The translations under genes and the position numbers were made by a program. From Pseudanabaena sp. FACHB-2040 (GTDB lineage: Bacteria > Cyanobacteriota > Cyanobacteriia > Phormidesmidales > Phormidesmidaceae): 64,000 bases of DNA. The DNA lies in the NCBI RefSeq assembly GCF_014696715.1, contig NZ_JACJQO010000013.1, positions 1-64,000 on the forward strand. The letters are read 5' to 3'. The notes under the pieces were generated by a model. The model saw only the letters and a list, made by a program, of their open reading frames with translations. It was not told where the DNA came from and did no database searches. Shown here in pieces: positions 34,449-44,944 of this stretch. How positions within the stretch are numbered: the stretch's first letter is position 1; every line of letters starts with the position of its first letter.

Positions 34449-35322
34449 CTTCTCGCGCCTCGGTTTGCGTTTGGTTGATTGGGCGTTGCCAAACCTGCTG
34501 CTGTTCAGGCGTGAGAATCTGGTCGATCGTGTCCCAATGAGCGAGGACTGATTGACCTAAAAGCCCTTCTGCAAACCGCTCAGTAATGAGAGCAGGCAGC
34601 ATAGCAACCGCCATAAATCGGGCAAAAGTTCCGGTGGGATTCGACTGGAATTCCTGATTCAGGTCGGCTTGCAGTTTGGCATCGGCAGCCTGCATTTGCA
34701 CTTCTTGCTGGGGAGTTAGGGGAACGCCCGCATCTCTGAATCGCTGCTTTGTAGCCTCCCACTGTTGTGCATGTTCAGCTGGATCGGGCGCATTAAAAGT
34801 GACCTGAGAAGTCTCAGATGATTGTGCCTGACTACCGCCCTGCCAAATGCGCTCCTCCCAAATCTGACGCTGCTCCGGAGTCAAAGCATCGAGAACACTG
34901 TTTCGGTAGGCTTGCACAGGAGTTCCTAACCGCTCATCCAGTTCCGTCGCTCTTACCATATCTTCTCTCTGTGCTTCAGGCAAAGAAGATATAGCAAGCA
35001 GTTGTGCAATCGTCATCAGCGGATTGTTCTGAAAAACTTGGCGCATCTCGACTGTAAATTGACGGTGTGCCTGTCGAATAATAGTTTCCTGCTGCGGTGT
35101 GAGAGTAATGCCAGCATCAGCGTACCGTTGCTTTGCTTCTTGCCACTGCTGCGCTTCTTCCGCTGGGACCAATTCATCCATTTTGAACTCCTCTTTGCTG
35201 CTAGTCGAAATCAAGGATTGCTGCATATCACTAAAGGTTTTAACCGCTGCAAACCCTACACTTCCCAGACTTGATAGAACGAGCGTGCCTGCTAAAATTG
35301 CCATCAACTTGTTAAGCTTCAT
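34441..35322 (-). CDS. Exported Spy/CpxP-like protein with two internal repeats
   Basis: 293 residues from ATG 35322. Signal peptide MKLNKLMAILAGTLVLSSLG, cleaved near GFAA. The mature protein has two similar halves, each opening with A(Q/E)QW(Q/E)(E/A)xKQRxxDAGxxLTPQQE and ending LTPEQRQIW / LTPEQQQVW. These are LTxxQ signatures of the Spy/CpxP/LTXXQ family of periplasmic chaperone-sensors. It is divergent from a histidine kinase-response regulator pair starting 197 bases away. By analogy with CpxP-CpxA or Spy-BaeS it may report envelope stress to that pair, which is inference. Confidence 0.65.
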   Translation of the reverse strand: MKLNKLMAILAGTLVLSSLGSVGFAAVKTFSDMQQSLISTSSKEEFKMDELVPAEEAQQWQEAKQRYADAGITLTPQQETIIRQAHRQFTVEMRQVFQNNPLMTIAQLLAISSLPEAQREDMVRATELDERLGTPVQAYRNSVLDALTPEQRQIWEERIWQGGSQAQSSETSQVTFNAPDPAEHAQQWEATKQRFRDAGVPLTPQQEVQMQAADAKLQADLNQEFQSNPTGTFARFMAVAMLPALITERFAEGLLGQSVLAHWDTIDQILTPEQQQVWQRPINQTQTEAREGD

Positions 35323-35518
35323 TGTTTCTCCTTCAGTCACTTAGCTTGTTCCTTTCAGAACTTCTCAAACTTACAAACCGACAGGGATAAACACATGAGT
35401 CGTAAGCCCTGATTTCGTCTTGGGACTTTAGACCTACATGCCGTAAAAACAGGACTTCAGCCCCAGGCATTGGCAATTTGACTTGTGATACAAGAAGAAT
35501 GTCGTTGCACGAAACTGT

Positions 35519-36889
35519 ATGAGTTGGCTAAAACTGCAGCCTCACCCGTTTCGACTGCTACTGGTTTTAGAACGGATCTTGCTAGGCCTATCTGCTTTCA
35601 AGCTGTTTGGGTTTCCTGGCTGGGGACGACCCGTAATTTGGAGCGATGGCAGATGGTTTAGCTCAATCGCCGCAAACCCCCAGGAAATGCTGGCGTTCGC
35701 AGCACTTTTAGCAGCCTTTGGCATTCTGGGCTTGCGGCTTCCGACGACACCTATGGCAAAGTGGGTGTACCTGCTGGTCCAGTTCATTCTGTTGGGAACA
35801 ATCGCCCACTTACAAGGTTGGGGACTCGATGCCCTGTCGCCCTTACTGATTGTGGTGTTGCTCCGCAGCAGCGTTATGTATGAACGGCGAGAACGATGGA
35901 CGATCGCTGGATTAGTGTGGCTGATCTATCCAATCACCCTTGCCCCATTCCTGATTCTCTGGGGAGTTTTGCGCTTTGTCGCGATTAAAGATTGGAATAC
36001 AAATATTCCGGGAATGGTCACTCAACCCGATGGTAGCGTCCAACTTAATCTCAGTTTTAATTCTGAACAGGTGCAGCAGGCCTCTGTCTTTTTGCAAAAC
36101 TCGATTCTTTATTTGCTGTCAGATGCCCTGCTTTCATTCGGATTGATTCTAATTTTTGTACTGCTGGTGGTGAGTTCTTTAGTGAGTGAGCGTCAGGGAC
36201 GGCGCAAGCTTGCCCTAGCACATGAGCAGCTTTATCAGTATTCTTTGCAAATTGAAGATCAGGCAACGCTACAAGAACGCACCCGCATCGCCCGCGAAAT
36301 TCACGACTCGTTAGGGCATCTGCTCACCGCACAAAGCGTCGTTCTAGAAAATATTGCCCTCTCGCTTAAAAGCAATTCTCAAGAAGCTCAAGCCTTTCTA
36401 GAAGATAGTAAACGCCTTGGTGCAGAGGCCCGGCGGGAGCTGCGGCAAGCAATCTTGATGCTGCGCTCAGACCCACTACAAGGGAAGTTATTTGAAGAGG
36501 CAGTTGACCATCTCATTGCCGAGTTCAGCTACATTAGCGGGATTCAGCCTACAGTACAAATTCGTTTGCCAATACACATTCCCGATCGCTATCAAGTTTC
36601 CGCATATCGCATTTTAGAAGAGGCGCTGACCAACATTCAGAAGCACAGCGAAGCAACTCGGGTTGATATTAAACTGGAAATTCAGTCAGCTGCAGATACA
36701 GCAACTCCAATCTTGTATCTAAAAATTGCTGATAATGGAAAAGGATTTAATCTACAGCAAAATAAAACAGGCTTTGGCTTACAGGGAATGCGAGAACGCG
36801 CCGAAAGTTTAGGGGGAGAAATTAGATTTATCACTCAACCAGGGTGCTGTATTACAGTCTTGTTGCCGCTGCTGGGGGCAAAACAATGA
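35519..36889 (+). CDS. NarL-type membrane sensor histidine kinase
   Basis: 456 residues from ATG 35519. The N-terminal ~220 residues hold about six hydrophobic segments; the loop about 155-195 is the only sizeable extracytoplasmic candidate. The HisKA_3 dimerisation box is ARIAREIHDSLGHLLTAQSV region with phospho-acceptor H262. The ATPase domain has YRILEEALTNIQKHSEATRV (N box), IADNGKGFN and GFGLQGMRERAESLGGEI. Overlaps the response regulator by ATGA. The divergent Spy-like gene may be its target or partner. Confidence 0.92.
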   Translation: MSWLKLQPHPFRLLLVLERILLGLSAFKLFGFPGWGRPVIWSDGRWFSSIAANPQEMLAFAALLAAFGILGLRLPTTPMAKWVYLLVQFILLGTIAHLQGWGLDALSPLLIVVLLRSSVMYERRERWTIAGLVWLIYPITLAPFLILWGVLRFVAIKDWNTNIPGMVTQPDGSVQLNLSFNSEQVQQASVFLQNSILYLLSDALLSFGLILIFVLLVVSSLVSERQGRRKLALAHEQLYQYSLQIEDQATLQERTRIAREIHDSLGHLLTAQSVVLENIALSLKSNSQEAQAFLEDSKRLGAEARRELRQAILMLRSDPLQGKLFEEAVDHLIAEFSYISGIQPTVQIRLPIHIPDRYQVSAYRILEEALTNIQKHSEATRVDIKLEIQSAADTATPILYLKIADNGKGFNLQQNKTGFGLQGMRERAESLGGEIRFITQPGCCITVLLPLLGAKQ

Positions 36890-37563
36890 TTCGTCTACTG
36901 CTGGCTGAAGATAAAACGATTATTCGACAGGGCTTACGACGGTTGTTAGAGTCTTATGCAGATTTAAAAGTCGTGGGAGAAGCCGAAAATGGTCAGCAAG
37001 CAGTAGAGCAGGCAGCAATTCTTCAACCAGATCTAGTATTAATGGATGTGCGGATGCCTGTGATGGATGGGATGGCAGCAACGCAACTGATTTGCGATCG
37101 CTTTCCCCAGGTAAAAGTCCTTATTCTGACCACCTTTGATGACGAACAATATATCGAAAAAGTCATGGATGTTGGGGCGAGCGGCTATCTGTTGAAGGAC
37201 ACGCCTTCAGAAGAACTTGCCGATGCAATTCGCTCTGCCCACAGGGGATACACCCAGCTTGGCCCCGGATTGTTCAAAAAGGTGTTTTCGCAGCGTTCTG
37301 TTGCATCCAAAAATTCTGCTGACAGTCGTCGGCTTGAACTGGCAAATCTAACCCCTAGAGAACGCGAGGTGTTGAGCTTGATTGCTACAGGAGCCAGTAA
37401 TCGAGAGATTGCCGAAATCCTTTGCATTGCCGAAAAGACGGTCAAAAATCACGTTTCCAGTATTTTGAGTCGGCTAAACTTGCGCGATCGCACTCAAGCC
37501 GCCGTCTTTACCCACTCCTTACCTCACACCAAACTGTCTGAAAACCTTAAAGCTGATGAATAA
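36886..37563 (+). CDS. NarL/LuxR-family response regulator
   Basis: 225 residues from ATG 36886, which overlaps the kinase stop (ATGA), so the two are translationally coupled. Receiver domain with E8-D9, phospho-acceptor D54 (LVLMDVRMPVMDG) and the conserved Lys in GYLLKDT. The C-terminal LuxR-type helix-turn-helix is LTPREREVLSLIATGASNREIAEILCIAEKTVKNHVSSILSRL. Cytoplasmic transcription factor; targets unknown, though the divergent Spy-like promoter is the obvious first candidate. Confidence 0.94.
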   Translation: MIRLLLAEDKTIIRQGLRRLLESYADLKVVGEAENGQQAVEQAAILQPDLVLMDVRMPVMDGMAATQLICDRFPQVKVLILTTFDDEQYIEKVMDVGASGYLLKDTPSEELADAIRSAHRGYTQLGPGLFKKVFSQRSVASKNSADSRRLELANLTPREREVLSLIATGASNREIAEILCIAEKTVKNHVSSILSRLNLRDRTQAAVFTHSLPHTKLSENLKADE

Positions 37564-37759
37564 CGCTACAAACCCGCGTAAGCGCCAGTCGCTCAACAAC
37601 TCGCTTGCACAGAACCCTGTCAAGGCTGCTGGTCGGACTTGGGAGACCACTAGTAACCAGTGAGGCGGAAGTTATGCCTGTGCAGGCAACAGATTTGGCG
37701 GCAAGAAATTTTGGCAACTTCTCAAGTTATCTACAGAGAGTTGCCAGTCAGCCTATTGC

Positions 37760-38401
37760 TCAAGCACTAAACTGCTGCATGAGCCAACTGCCAACCTGGG
37801 TTTGGTCGGCTTCTTGGCTCTGCTTGAGGGCCTGCTCCAGCGTTATCATTTGCAGGCCTACAATGAGCTGAGATTCGCGAATGCGGTAGCTGCCCTGGTT
37901 TGCCACAGTAAACGCCGTGATCTTCCCTCTTTCCACATCCACAATCCAGTATTCACCCACACCCAGGTCTTCGTAGAGAAGGCGTTTTGCGCCTTGATCA
38001 TCTAGCAAAGAGGACTTAGCAATTTCGATTACCACGTCCGGGGCAGGATACTTGTTTAGGTCAACAATATTGGTGCCGCGAGGAATCGCCAGCGCTTTTG
38101 TACCGACGTAGTAGGAAATATCCGGCTGGCATTCCTGAATCCCCACTTTGCGATAAGAGCAGTTGTCCTTTGCCGTCACAGCAATGCCTTTAAGGGTTGC
38201 ATAAAGACTCACAGCGAAGAGCATCAAAGCATGGTCGCTGGAGTGATCAGACCCAACAGGCAGCATCTCAAGCCTCATAAACCCTTGGTAGTAGTACCCT
38301 TTTGCTCGATTAAGTTCGGGGTCTTTGACAGCCTTAACATAGGCATCCCAAGAAGCCGCAATCCAGGCATCGGTTTTGAGAGGTGTTTCAACCGGATTCA
38401 A
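37760..38401 (-). CDS. Uma2 family endonuclease (second copy)
   Basis: 213 residues read from TTG 38401. The family core PAPDVVIEIAKSSLLDDQGAKRLLYEDLGVGEYWIVDVERGKITAF carries the D...ExxK/S pattern of Uma2/DUF820. The usual preceding segment is GYYYQGFMRLEMLPVGSDHSSDH. Distant from the copy at 19281-19937, so not a recent local duplicate. Role unknown. No partner genes of a restriction system are adjacent. Confidence 0.85.
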   Translation of the reverse strand: MNPVETPLKTDAWIAASWDAYVKAVKDPELNRAKGYYYQGFMRLEMLPVGSDHSSDHALMLFAVSLYATLKGIAVTAKDNCSYRKVGIQECQPDISYYVGTKALAIPRGTNIVDLNKYPAPDVVIEIAKSSLLDDQGAKRLLYEDLGVGEYWIVDVERGKITAFTVANQGSYRIRESQLIVGLQMITLEQALKQSQEADQTQVGSWLMQQFSA

Positions 38402-38618
38402 GCTGTGTCCTCCCCGGTGGCATGTCTTTATTATCGAGCAGGGATTTAAAGACTGTCTGGCTTCAGACTCATCCGCTTAGATCCTCAGGTTCTAAAGCCT
38501 GCGGGCGGCAACCCGTTCGGGAATAAGGGTGAACACCGATCCCTACCTTGAGGATGACCTCCGTACAATGCAAAAAGATGTAGTCAGTATGGATAACACC
38601 TAAGGGGGAGAGAGCTTC

Positions 38619-41234
38619 ATGCAACCAACCCAAAATCAATTTACAGAAAAGGCTTGGAGTGCGATCGCACAGACCCAAGACATTGCCAAGCAGGCCAAGC
38701 AGCAGCAGCTTGAGAGCGAGCATCTCATGGTAGCGCTGCTAGATCAAGAGGGGCTGGCGGCGAGCATCTTCACCAAGCTAGAAGTTAGCCTGGATCTGCT
38801 GAGGGAGCGCACTGAAGCTTTTATTAAAGGGCAGCCCCAAGTTTCGGGCGGCAGTTCTTCGCTATATATGGGCCGCTCCTTCGATACGCTCACCGATCGG
38901 GCCGAGGCTTATCGTAAAGAGTATGGCGACGACTTTATCTCCATCGAGCACCTGATCCTGGCCTACGCTAAAGACGAGCGCTTCGGCAAAACGCTGTTTC
39001 AGGATCTAGGCATTACTGAAGCAAAGATCAGACAGGTGATTCAACAAATTCGCGGAAACCAGAAAGTGACAGACCAGAACCCCGAGGGCAAATACGAAGC
39101 CCTGGAAAAATATGGGCGCGACCTCACTCAGTTTGCTCGCGAAGGCAGGCTTGACCCAGTAATTGGCCGGGACGATGAAATTCGCCGCACCATTCAGATT
39201 CTCTCGCGCCGCACCAAGAACAACCCGGTGCTGATTGGTGAACCCGGCGTTGGTAAAACAGCGATTGCCGAAGGACTGGCCCAGCGGATCGTTAAAGGCG
39301 ATGTGCCCGAATCGTTGCAAGAGCGCAAGCTAATTGCCCTAGACATGGGCGCACTGATTGCTGGGGCTAAGTATCGGGGCGAGTTTGAGGAGCGGCTCAA
39401 GGCTGTGCTCAAAGAAGTCACCGAGTCCCAAGGGCTGATCATTCTGTTTATCGACGAGATTCACACAGTCGTCGGCGCTGGGGCTACCCAGGGTGCGATG
39501 GATGCGGGCAACCTGCTCAAACCCATGCTGGCGCGGGGAGAACTGCGCTGTATTGGAGCCACCACCCTAGATGAGTACCGCAAGTACATTGAGAAAGATG
39601 CGGCCCTAGAGCGACGCTTCCAGCAGGTTTACATCGACCAGCCCAGCGTCGAAGACACCATTTCTATTCTGCGGGGCCTCAAAGATCGCTACGAAACTCA
39701 CCATAACGTCAAAATTTCTGACGGTGCGCTGGTAGCAGCAGCGACCTTATCGACTCGCTATATTAGCGATCGCTTCTTGCCCGACAAGGCCATTGACCTG
39801 GTAGACGAAGCCGCCGCCAAGCTGAAGATGGAGGTGACTTCTAAACCAGAAGAGCTCGACGAAGTTGATCGCAAAATTCTCCAGATAGAGATGGAGCGGC
39901 TGTCGCTGCAAAAGGAAAGCGATCTGGCCTCTAAAGAACGACTCAACCGGCTAGACCGAGAGCTGGCCGATTTGAAAGAAGAACAGGCCAGCCTCAACGC
40001 CCTCTGGCAGTCTGAGAAAGACATCTTAGAGCAGCGTAAGGCAGTCAAGAGCGAAATTGACCGAGTTGAGGTCGAAGTTCAGCAGGCAGAACGGGCCTAC
40101 GACCTCAATAAGGCTGCCGAGCTAAAGTATGGCACCCTGACTGAGCTACAGCACCAGCTAGAGGCGGCTGAGGCCAAAATGGCTGAGCTGCAAACCTCAG
40201 GCCGGTCACTAACGCGAGAAGAGGTGACTGAGTCTGACATTGCTGAGATCATCTCTAAGTGGACCGGCATTCCGGTGAGCAAGCTGGTGCAGTCAGAAAT
40301 GCAGAAGCTGCTGCTGCTGGAAGACGAGCTGCACCGCCGAGTAATCGGCCAGGATGAAGCGGTCACGGCAGTTGCCGACGCTATTCAGCGCTCACGTGCT
40401 GGACTAGCAGACCCCAACCGACCCACCGCTAGCTTTATTTTCTTAGGGCCTACCGGCATTGGTAAGACCGAGCTAGCTAAAGCGCTGGCAGCCTTTCTCT
40501 TCGATACCGAAGAGGCAATGGTGCGCATCGATATGTCTGAGTACATGGAGAAGCACTCGGTTTCGCGTCTAATCGGGGCTCCTCCAGGCTACGTCGGCTA
40601 CGACGAGGGCGGTCAGCTAACTGAAGCAATTCGTCGTCGGCCCTATGCGGTGATTCTCTTCGACGAGATCGAAAAGGCTCACCCTGATGTGTTCAACATC
40701 ATGCTGCAAATCTTGGATGATGGCCGAGTTACGGATGCCCAAGGGCATACGGTGGACTTCAAAAACTCCATCATCATCATGACTAGCAACATCGGATCGC
40801 AGTACATCCTAGATGTCTCTGGGGACGATGAGCAGTATGACGAAATGCGATCGCGCGTGCTCGAAGCGCTGCGAGCCAGCTTCCGGCCTGAGTTTCTCAA
40901 CCGGGTAGATGAAATGATCATCTTCCACACGCTGAAGAAGAGCGAACTGCGCGAGATCGTCAAGCTCCAGGTAATTCGCCTAGAGCGGCGGCTAGCCGAT
41001 CGCAAGATGGCGGTGCGGCTGAGTGAAGCGGCCCTCGATTTCTTAGCAGAGGTGGGCTACGACCCTGTGTATGGTGCCCGTCCCCTCAAGCGAGCGATTC
41101 AGCGAGAGCTAGAAACCCAGATGGCCAAGGCTATTCTTCGAGGTGACTTTGGTGAGGGCGATACGGTTTTCGTAGACGTGGAAAACGAGCGCTTGGCCTT
41201 TAAGCGACTGCCTGCGGAGCTAGTGACCCTCTAG
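38619..41234 (+). CDS. clpB: ATP-dependent chaperone ClpB
   Basis: 871 residues from ATG 38619, preceded by AAGGGGGAG. Disaggregase working with DnaK. N-terminal repeat domain (1-150). NBD1 has Walker [10 protein letters not shown], and a middle coiled coil at about 410-530 ([15 protein letters not shown]...) separates it from NBD2 with Walker [10 protein letters not shown] and Walker [12 protein letters not shown]. The M-domain distinguishes it from ClpC, and no ClpP-binding loop is needed. No CIRCE element is visible upstream. A stem-loop follows at 41270-41296. Confidence 0.97.
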   Translation: MQPTQNQFTEKAWSAIAQTQDIAKQAKQQQLESEHLMVALLDQEGLAASIFTKLEVSLDLLRERTEAFIKGQPQVSGGSSSLYMGRSFDTLTDRAEAYRKEYGDDFISIEHLILAYAKDERFGKTLFQDLGITEAKIRQVIQQIRGNQKVTDQNPEGKYEALEKYGRDLTQFAREGRLDPVIGRDDEIRRTIQILSRRTKNNPVLIGEPGVGKTAIAEGLAQRIVKGDVPESLQERKLIALDMGALIAGAKYRGEFEERLKAVLKEVTESQGLIILFIDEIHTVVGAGATQGAMDAGNLLKPMLARGELRCIGATTLDEYRKYIEKDAALERRFQQVYIDQPSVEDTISILRGLKDRYETHHNVKISDGALVAAATLSTRYISDRFLPDKAIDLVDEAAAKLKMEVTSKPEELDEVDRKILQIEMERLSLQKESDLASKERLNRLDRELADLKEEQASLNALWQSEKDILEQRKAVKSEIDRVEVEVQQAERAYDLNKAAELKYGTLTELQHQLEAAEAKMAELQTSGRSLTREEVTESDIAEIISKWTGIPVSKLVQSEMQKLLLLEDELHRRVIGQDEAVTAVADAIQRSRAGLADPNRPTASFIFLGPTGIGKTELAKALAAFLFDTEEAMVRIDMSEYMEKHSVSRLIGAPPGYVGYDEGGQLTEAIRRRPYAVILFDEIEKAHPDVFNIMLQILDDGRVTDAQGHTVDFKNSIIIMTSNIGSQYILDVSGDDEQYDEMRSRVLEALRASFRPEFLNRVDEMIIFHTLKKSELREIVKLQVIRLERRLADRKMAVRLSEAALDFLAEVGYDPVYGARPLKRAIQRELETQMAKAILRGDFGEGDTVFVDVENERLAFKRLPAELVTL

Positions 41235-41269
41235 GTCAGGCTGCCGTGACATTCTAAGCGATCGACTTT

Positions 41270-41296
41270 GGGCAGTGGGGCTAAATCTCACTGCCC
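41270..41296 (+). terminator. Probable terminator stem after clpB
   Basis: GGGCAGTG (41270-41277) pairs with CACTGCCC (41289-41296), 36 bases past the clpB stop. The 3' side lacks a U-run (GAAGCTGCTTTAGG), so the call is tentative. Confidence 0.5.
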
Positions 41297-41680
41297 GAAG
41301 CTGCTTTAGGGAGGATTGCGGTTCGCAACAAGCCCCACTACCATTGCGTCAAAAAGCTTGCCAGAACTAGCATTGGTCAAATAGCGCCCTGCTGATTGGA
41401 GTTTGCTCAAGGCTAGCGTTCAGCATTGAAATTGCTGAAGGAATCATCAGGGCAATTTCTATTAAAAGTTGTGTAGTGCTGGGCAAAAAACAGCTACCCT
41501 ACCCTCTTTTTACTGACATACTGGAATATTAGTCAGCTGTAAAAAGCACTTACTCAGGGTCATCGTAAAGTTTATCAGATTCATCGGAAGTTTCATTGAA
41601 GTGTTCCCAGCAAGCATCCAAGACTTCACTTGAAAATTCACTTGAAATCAATGCTTGTCCTTTTCTGATTGAGGGTGGTT
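41297..41680. other. Intergenic region between clpB and comFB-like gene
   Basis: No gene supported. A short near-direct repeat TTCACTTGAAA occurs twice around 41625-41645, just ahead of the ComFB gene. Confidence 0.4.
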
Positions 41681-42271
41681 ATGAGTAGTGTTCCTGAATT
41701 TCAAAAGCGGGCGTATATCAACGTCATGGAATGGTTGGTTGCAGAGGAGGTAGAGCGACAGCTACACCGGCTCCCCCCTCGCCTGCAAAAGTATGTCAAA
41801 CGGCTAGAGGTAGAAACTTACGCCCTCAACCGTTTGCCGGCGCTGTATGCTTCTAGCGAAAAAGGCTGGCAGCATCAGTGTGAAAAGGCTAGGCACGAGA
41901 TGGGCAGTCAGATCAAAGGCGCGGTTCAACAGGCTTTGGCAGCTGTGCAGGTTGACCCGTTACGGCTATCTCAGCCTTTAAAGGTCGGCAATGATGAAGA
42001 AGCCAAGGCCGCCCTGCAGGTGTTGCGCGAAATGCTGCAGCAGCCAGAGCTGACCTGGGAGGGCATTGTCAACCGCCTAAAACAAATGCTGTCCAAAGAT
42101 TTGCCCAAAAAAGCGCCCGAACCGCCACCCAAGGCCAAGCCCCCTTTGCCCGGTCAGGGCCACGCTCATCACTGGAGGCCCGGCACCTACGGGGCCGAGA
42201 TCTCCTGGAAACCCAAGCCGCTACCCTCCGGGCAGCAGTTTGACTGGAACGATCCTCGCTACCAGAAGTAG
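41681..42271 (+). CDS. ComFB family protein with Pro-rich C-terminal extension
   Basis: 196 residues from ATG 41681 (frame open four codons further to TTG). Residues about 10-95 are the ComFB domain: MEWLVAEEVERQLHRLPP, VKRLEVETYALNRLPALYASSEKGW. The domain, first seen in Bacillus comF operons, has been reported in cyanobacteria as a cyclic-di-GMP receptor. The C-terminal ~60 residues are proline/lysine-rich with HAHHWRPGTYGAEISWKP. It stands alone, and a stem-loop at 42279-42297 ends the transcript. Nucleotide binding here is inference from family. Confidence 0.82.
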   Translation: MSSVPEFQKRAYINVMEWLVAEEVERQLHRLPPRLQKYVKRLEVETYALNRLPALYASSEKGWQHQCEKARHEMGSQIKGAVQQALAAVQVDPLRLSQPLKVGNDEEAKAALQVLREMLQQPELTWEGIVNRLKQMLSKDLPKKAPEPPPKAKPPLPGQGHAHHWRPGTYGAEISWKPKPLPSGQQFDWNDPRYQK

Positions 42272-42278
42272 CCCCGCA

Positions 42279-42297
42279 GGCCACCTAGCAGGTGGCC
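42279..42297. terminator. Bidirectional stem-loop between convergent genes
   Basis: GGCCACCT and AGGTGGCC with a 3-base loop (AGC), an 8-bp GC-rich stem placed between the ComFB gene (plus) and the glycosyltransferase gene (minus). Confidence 0.6.
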
Positions 42298-42334
42298 CTA
42301 GGAAGTGAACAAGTCAAATCAGCAGAGCTCGGTA

Positions 42335-43546
42335 TCAGGCGATGCCGAGCTTTTTGATGCCTGTCCGCAGGGCCTGAGCCGCTTGCGGATCTGACTGTTC
42401 GTATAGCCGCAGCGCCATACTAAACGCTTGCAGGCACTCAGGCAGCTTGCCCAGCTTAAACAGGGCCACCCCCAAATTCTGGTAAGCCTCGGGGTAGTTG
42501 GGCTGCAGCTCAATCGCTCGACGGTAGGCTGCGATCGCAGGATCAAGGTAGCCCTGGGCTCGGTGGGCAACGCCTAAATTGAAATGAGCGATCGCACAGT
42601 CTGGGTCTATTGCGATCGCCTGCTCAAACTGGGCAATGGCTTCGGGCAACTGCCCCTGCTGCTTGAGGAGACTCCCCAGATTAATAGCAGCCCCTAGCTT
42701 GAGCTTTGGCAGCAGTGGCTGAGCCAGCGCGGTGTGATAGTCCTGTTTGGCCTGATCGAACTGCTGCAGTTGGCGATGGGCCAAGCCTCGGTGATAGTAG
42801 AGTTCGTAGCGAGTCAGTGGGTCGCTATGAGCAGCCGTTAGCCCCCTTTCTAGCAGCGGCAGCGCCTTAGCCCACTCACCCTCTTGGCCGTAGAGAGCAC
42901 CGAGTTTATTGCAGATATAGGCATCTTCGGGGTGATCGGCTAGGTAGGCGGCCATTATCGTTCTGGCCCGCTCAAACTTATTCTGGCGGGCGATCGCATC
43001 GGCCTGGTAGCCCTGGTGGTGCAGTGCGATCGCATCTAGCGTCGCCACTCGCCAGCTAGGTTCTTGCGCCTGCAGAGCCACAACGCTGTCGTCCACAGTT
43101 TCGTGGTAGGGGCGGGTAAAGCGCAGTTCGGGGCGGTTGCGAAAAAAGCGAGAAACCAGCGTGTAAGGAGATTGTTGCGCACCCACCTCCAACCGCAGCA
43201 GGTTCACTAGCAGCAGGTGCTCAGCCGCGATTTCTCCCACACCCTGCCCCTGATCAATGCCCTTGAGCACTGGAACGATGTCTGGCTGCAGAGTTTCATC
43301 GGCATCTAGCACCAAGATCCAGTCGCCCGTTGCCTGTTCCAGCGCAGCATTTCTAGCCGCTGCAAAGTCTTGATTCCAAGCAAAGGTGTGAACTTCAGCT
43401 CCCTGAGCCTGGGCGATCGCTACAGTTTGATCGGTCGATCCAGTGTCGAGCACAATGATCTGATTGATCAAATCTTTAGCGCTAGCTAGGCAGGCAGGCA
43501 AACGCTCGGCCTCATCTCTAACGATCATGCAGAGGCTAATAGTCAT
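42335..43546 (-). CDS. TPR-containing family 2 glycosyltransferase
   Basis: 403 residues from ATG 43546. The GT2 fold opens ISLCMIVRDEAERLPACLASAKD, with IIVLDTGSTDQTVAIAQAQGAEV, NQDFAAARNAAL and the metal-binding DADETL. The C-terminal half has repeated TPR helices (FERARTIMAAYLADHPEDAYICNKLGALYGQEG, IAHFNLGVAHRAQG, PEAYQNLGVALFKLGKL). Soluble; donor and acceptor not predictable. It starts 3 bases after the argH stop, so the two are likely co-transcribed, although no functional link is obvious. Confidence 0.9.
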   Translation of the reverse strand: MTISLCMIVRDEAERLPACLASAKDLINQIIVLDTGSTDQTVAIAQAQGAEVHTFAWNQDFAAARNAALEQATGDWILVLDADETLQPDIVPVLKGIDQGQGVGEIAAEHLLLVNLLRLEVGAQQSPYTLVSRFFRNRPELRFTRPYHETVDDSVVALQAQEPSWRVATLDAIALHHQGYQADAIARQNKFERARTIMAAYLADHPEDAYICNKLGALYGQEGEWAKALPLLERGLTAAHSDPLTRYELYYHRGLAHRQLQQFDQAKQDYHTALAQPLLPKLKLGAAINLGSLLKQQGQLPEAIAQFEQAIAIDPDCAIAHFNLGVAHRAQGYLDPAIAAYRRAIELQPNYPEAYQNLGVALFKLGKLPECLQAFSMALRLYEQSDPQAAQALRTGIKKLGIA

Positions 43547-43549
43547 GAG

Positions 43550-44944
43550 TTACTGCTCATCTAGGAGATTACGAGCGACCTGCAGAGCCCGCTGCACCTG
43601 TTCAAAACCAGTCCCACCAAAGCTATTGCGGGCCGCCACCACCTGCCGAGGGGCAATCGCCTCGTAGATATCCTCTTCAAAGGCGGGGTGGATCTCCTGC
43701 CATTCCTCTAAGGTCAGCTCACGCAGCAGCTTGCCCGCCGCTAAAGATGTTTTGACCACTTTGCCGACTAGGTTATACGCCTCCCGGAAGGGAACGCCCT
43801 TGGCTGCCAGGTAGTCGGCCACGTCGGTGGCGTTAGAAAAGTCTTCGTTGACCGCCTGGATTAGCCGATTCGGCCGGAAATTAATGCCTTCCTGCAGCAA
43901 AATCGTCATTGCCTCCAGGCAGCCCTTCACCGTTTTAACGCTGTCGAAGAGAGCTTCTTTATCTTCCTGCAGGTCTTTGTTGTAGGCCAACGGCAGCCCT
44001 TTCATGATGACCAGCAGCGCCTGGAGATGGCCAAAAACCCGCCCAGCCTTACCTCGCACCAACTCCGGCACATCAGGGTTTTTCTTTTGGGGCATGATGC
44101 TAGAGCCAGTGGAGCAGCTGTCGTTGAGGGTGACAAAGCCAAACTCCTCCGAGGCCCAGAGAATGATTTCCTCCGACAGCCGCGACAGATGCACCATAAT
44201 CAGGCTGGCGGCACAGGCAAACTCAATAGCAAAGTCGCGATCGCTCACCCCATCCAAGCTGTTGCTATAGACGCGCTCAAAGCCCAGCAGATCAGCGCTG
44301 TAGTGCCGATCAATGGGAAAAGTCGTACCGGCTAGCGCCCCACAGCCCAAAGGTGAAATGTTGACCCGACGGCTGACATCGCTCAGCCTTTCCCAGTCGC
44401 GCTGGCTCATCTCGACGTAGGCCAGCAGGTGGTGGGCCAGGCTGAGGGGTTGGGCTCGCTGCAGGTGGGTATAGCCAGGAATGAGGGTTTCTACATGGGC
44501 TTCTGCCAGGGTCAGCAGGGCCCTTTGAAAGGCTTTGAGCTGCTGCTGAATAGCCTCGATTTGAGCTCGCAGGTAGAGCCGAGTATCGGTGCCAACCTGG
44601 TCATTGCGGGAGCGAGCCGTGTGCAGCTTTTTGCCCACATCGCCGACCAGCTGGGTCAGCCGTCGCTCCACAGCGAAGTGGACATCTTCATCTTCAATGC
44701 CCGGCTGAAACTGGCCCTGACGATACTCCTGGCGAATCTGCTCTAGGCCGTTGACTAACTGCTCGCCCTCCTCGGGGCTAATGATGCCGCTCTTGGCCAA
44801 CATTTTGGCATGGGCCTGGGAGCCGGTCAGGTCGTACTCAATCAGCTCAATGTCAAACCCGATGCTGGCATTGAAGATTGCGATCGCAGGATGCAGAGCA
44901 GTCTCAAACCGCTGGCTCCAGGTTTGAGTAGGTGACGTTTCCAA
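43550..44944 (-). CDS. argH: Argininosuccinate lyase
   Basis: 464 residues if started at TTG 44944. That TTG follows GGAG at a 7-base spacing and gives the usual N-terminus shortly before TWSQRFE. The frame is open a further 22 codons to a TTG at 45010, which lacks family support. Last step of arginine synthesis: argininosuccinate to arginine plus fumarate. Signatures include [33 protein letters not shown], and the fumarase/aspartase box [12 protein letters not shown]. Followed at 3 bases by the glycosyltransferase gene. Confidence 0.95.
   Translation of the reverse strand: METSPTQTWSQRFETALHPAIAIFNASIGFDIELIEYDLTGSQAHAKMLAKSGIISPEEGEQLVNGLEQIRQEYRQGQFQPGIEDEDVHFAVERRLTQLVGDVGKKLHTARSRNDQVGTDTRLYLRAQIEAIQQQLKAFQRALLTLAEAHVETLIPGYTHLQRAQPLSLAHHLLAYVEMSQRDWERLSDVSRRVNISPLGCGALAGTTFPIDRHYSADLLGFERVYSNSLDGVSDRDFAIEFACAASLIMVHLSRLSEEIILWASEEFGFVTLNDSCSTGSSIMPQKKNPDVPELVRGKAGRVFGHLQALLVIMKGLPLAYNKDLQEDKEALFDSVKTVKGCLEAMTILLQEGINFRPNRLIQAVNEDFSNATDVADYLAAKGVPFREAYNLVGKVVKTSLAAGKLLRELTLEEWQEIHPAFEEDIYEAIAPRQVVAARNSFGGTGFEQVQRALQVARNLLDEQ

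Noticed and set aside
38500-38618. CIRCE heat-shock element upstream of clpB
   Set aside because: The TTAGCACTC-N9-GAGTGCTAA inverted repeat is absent.
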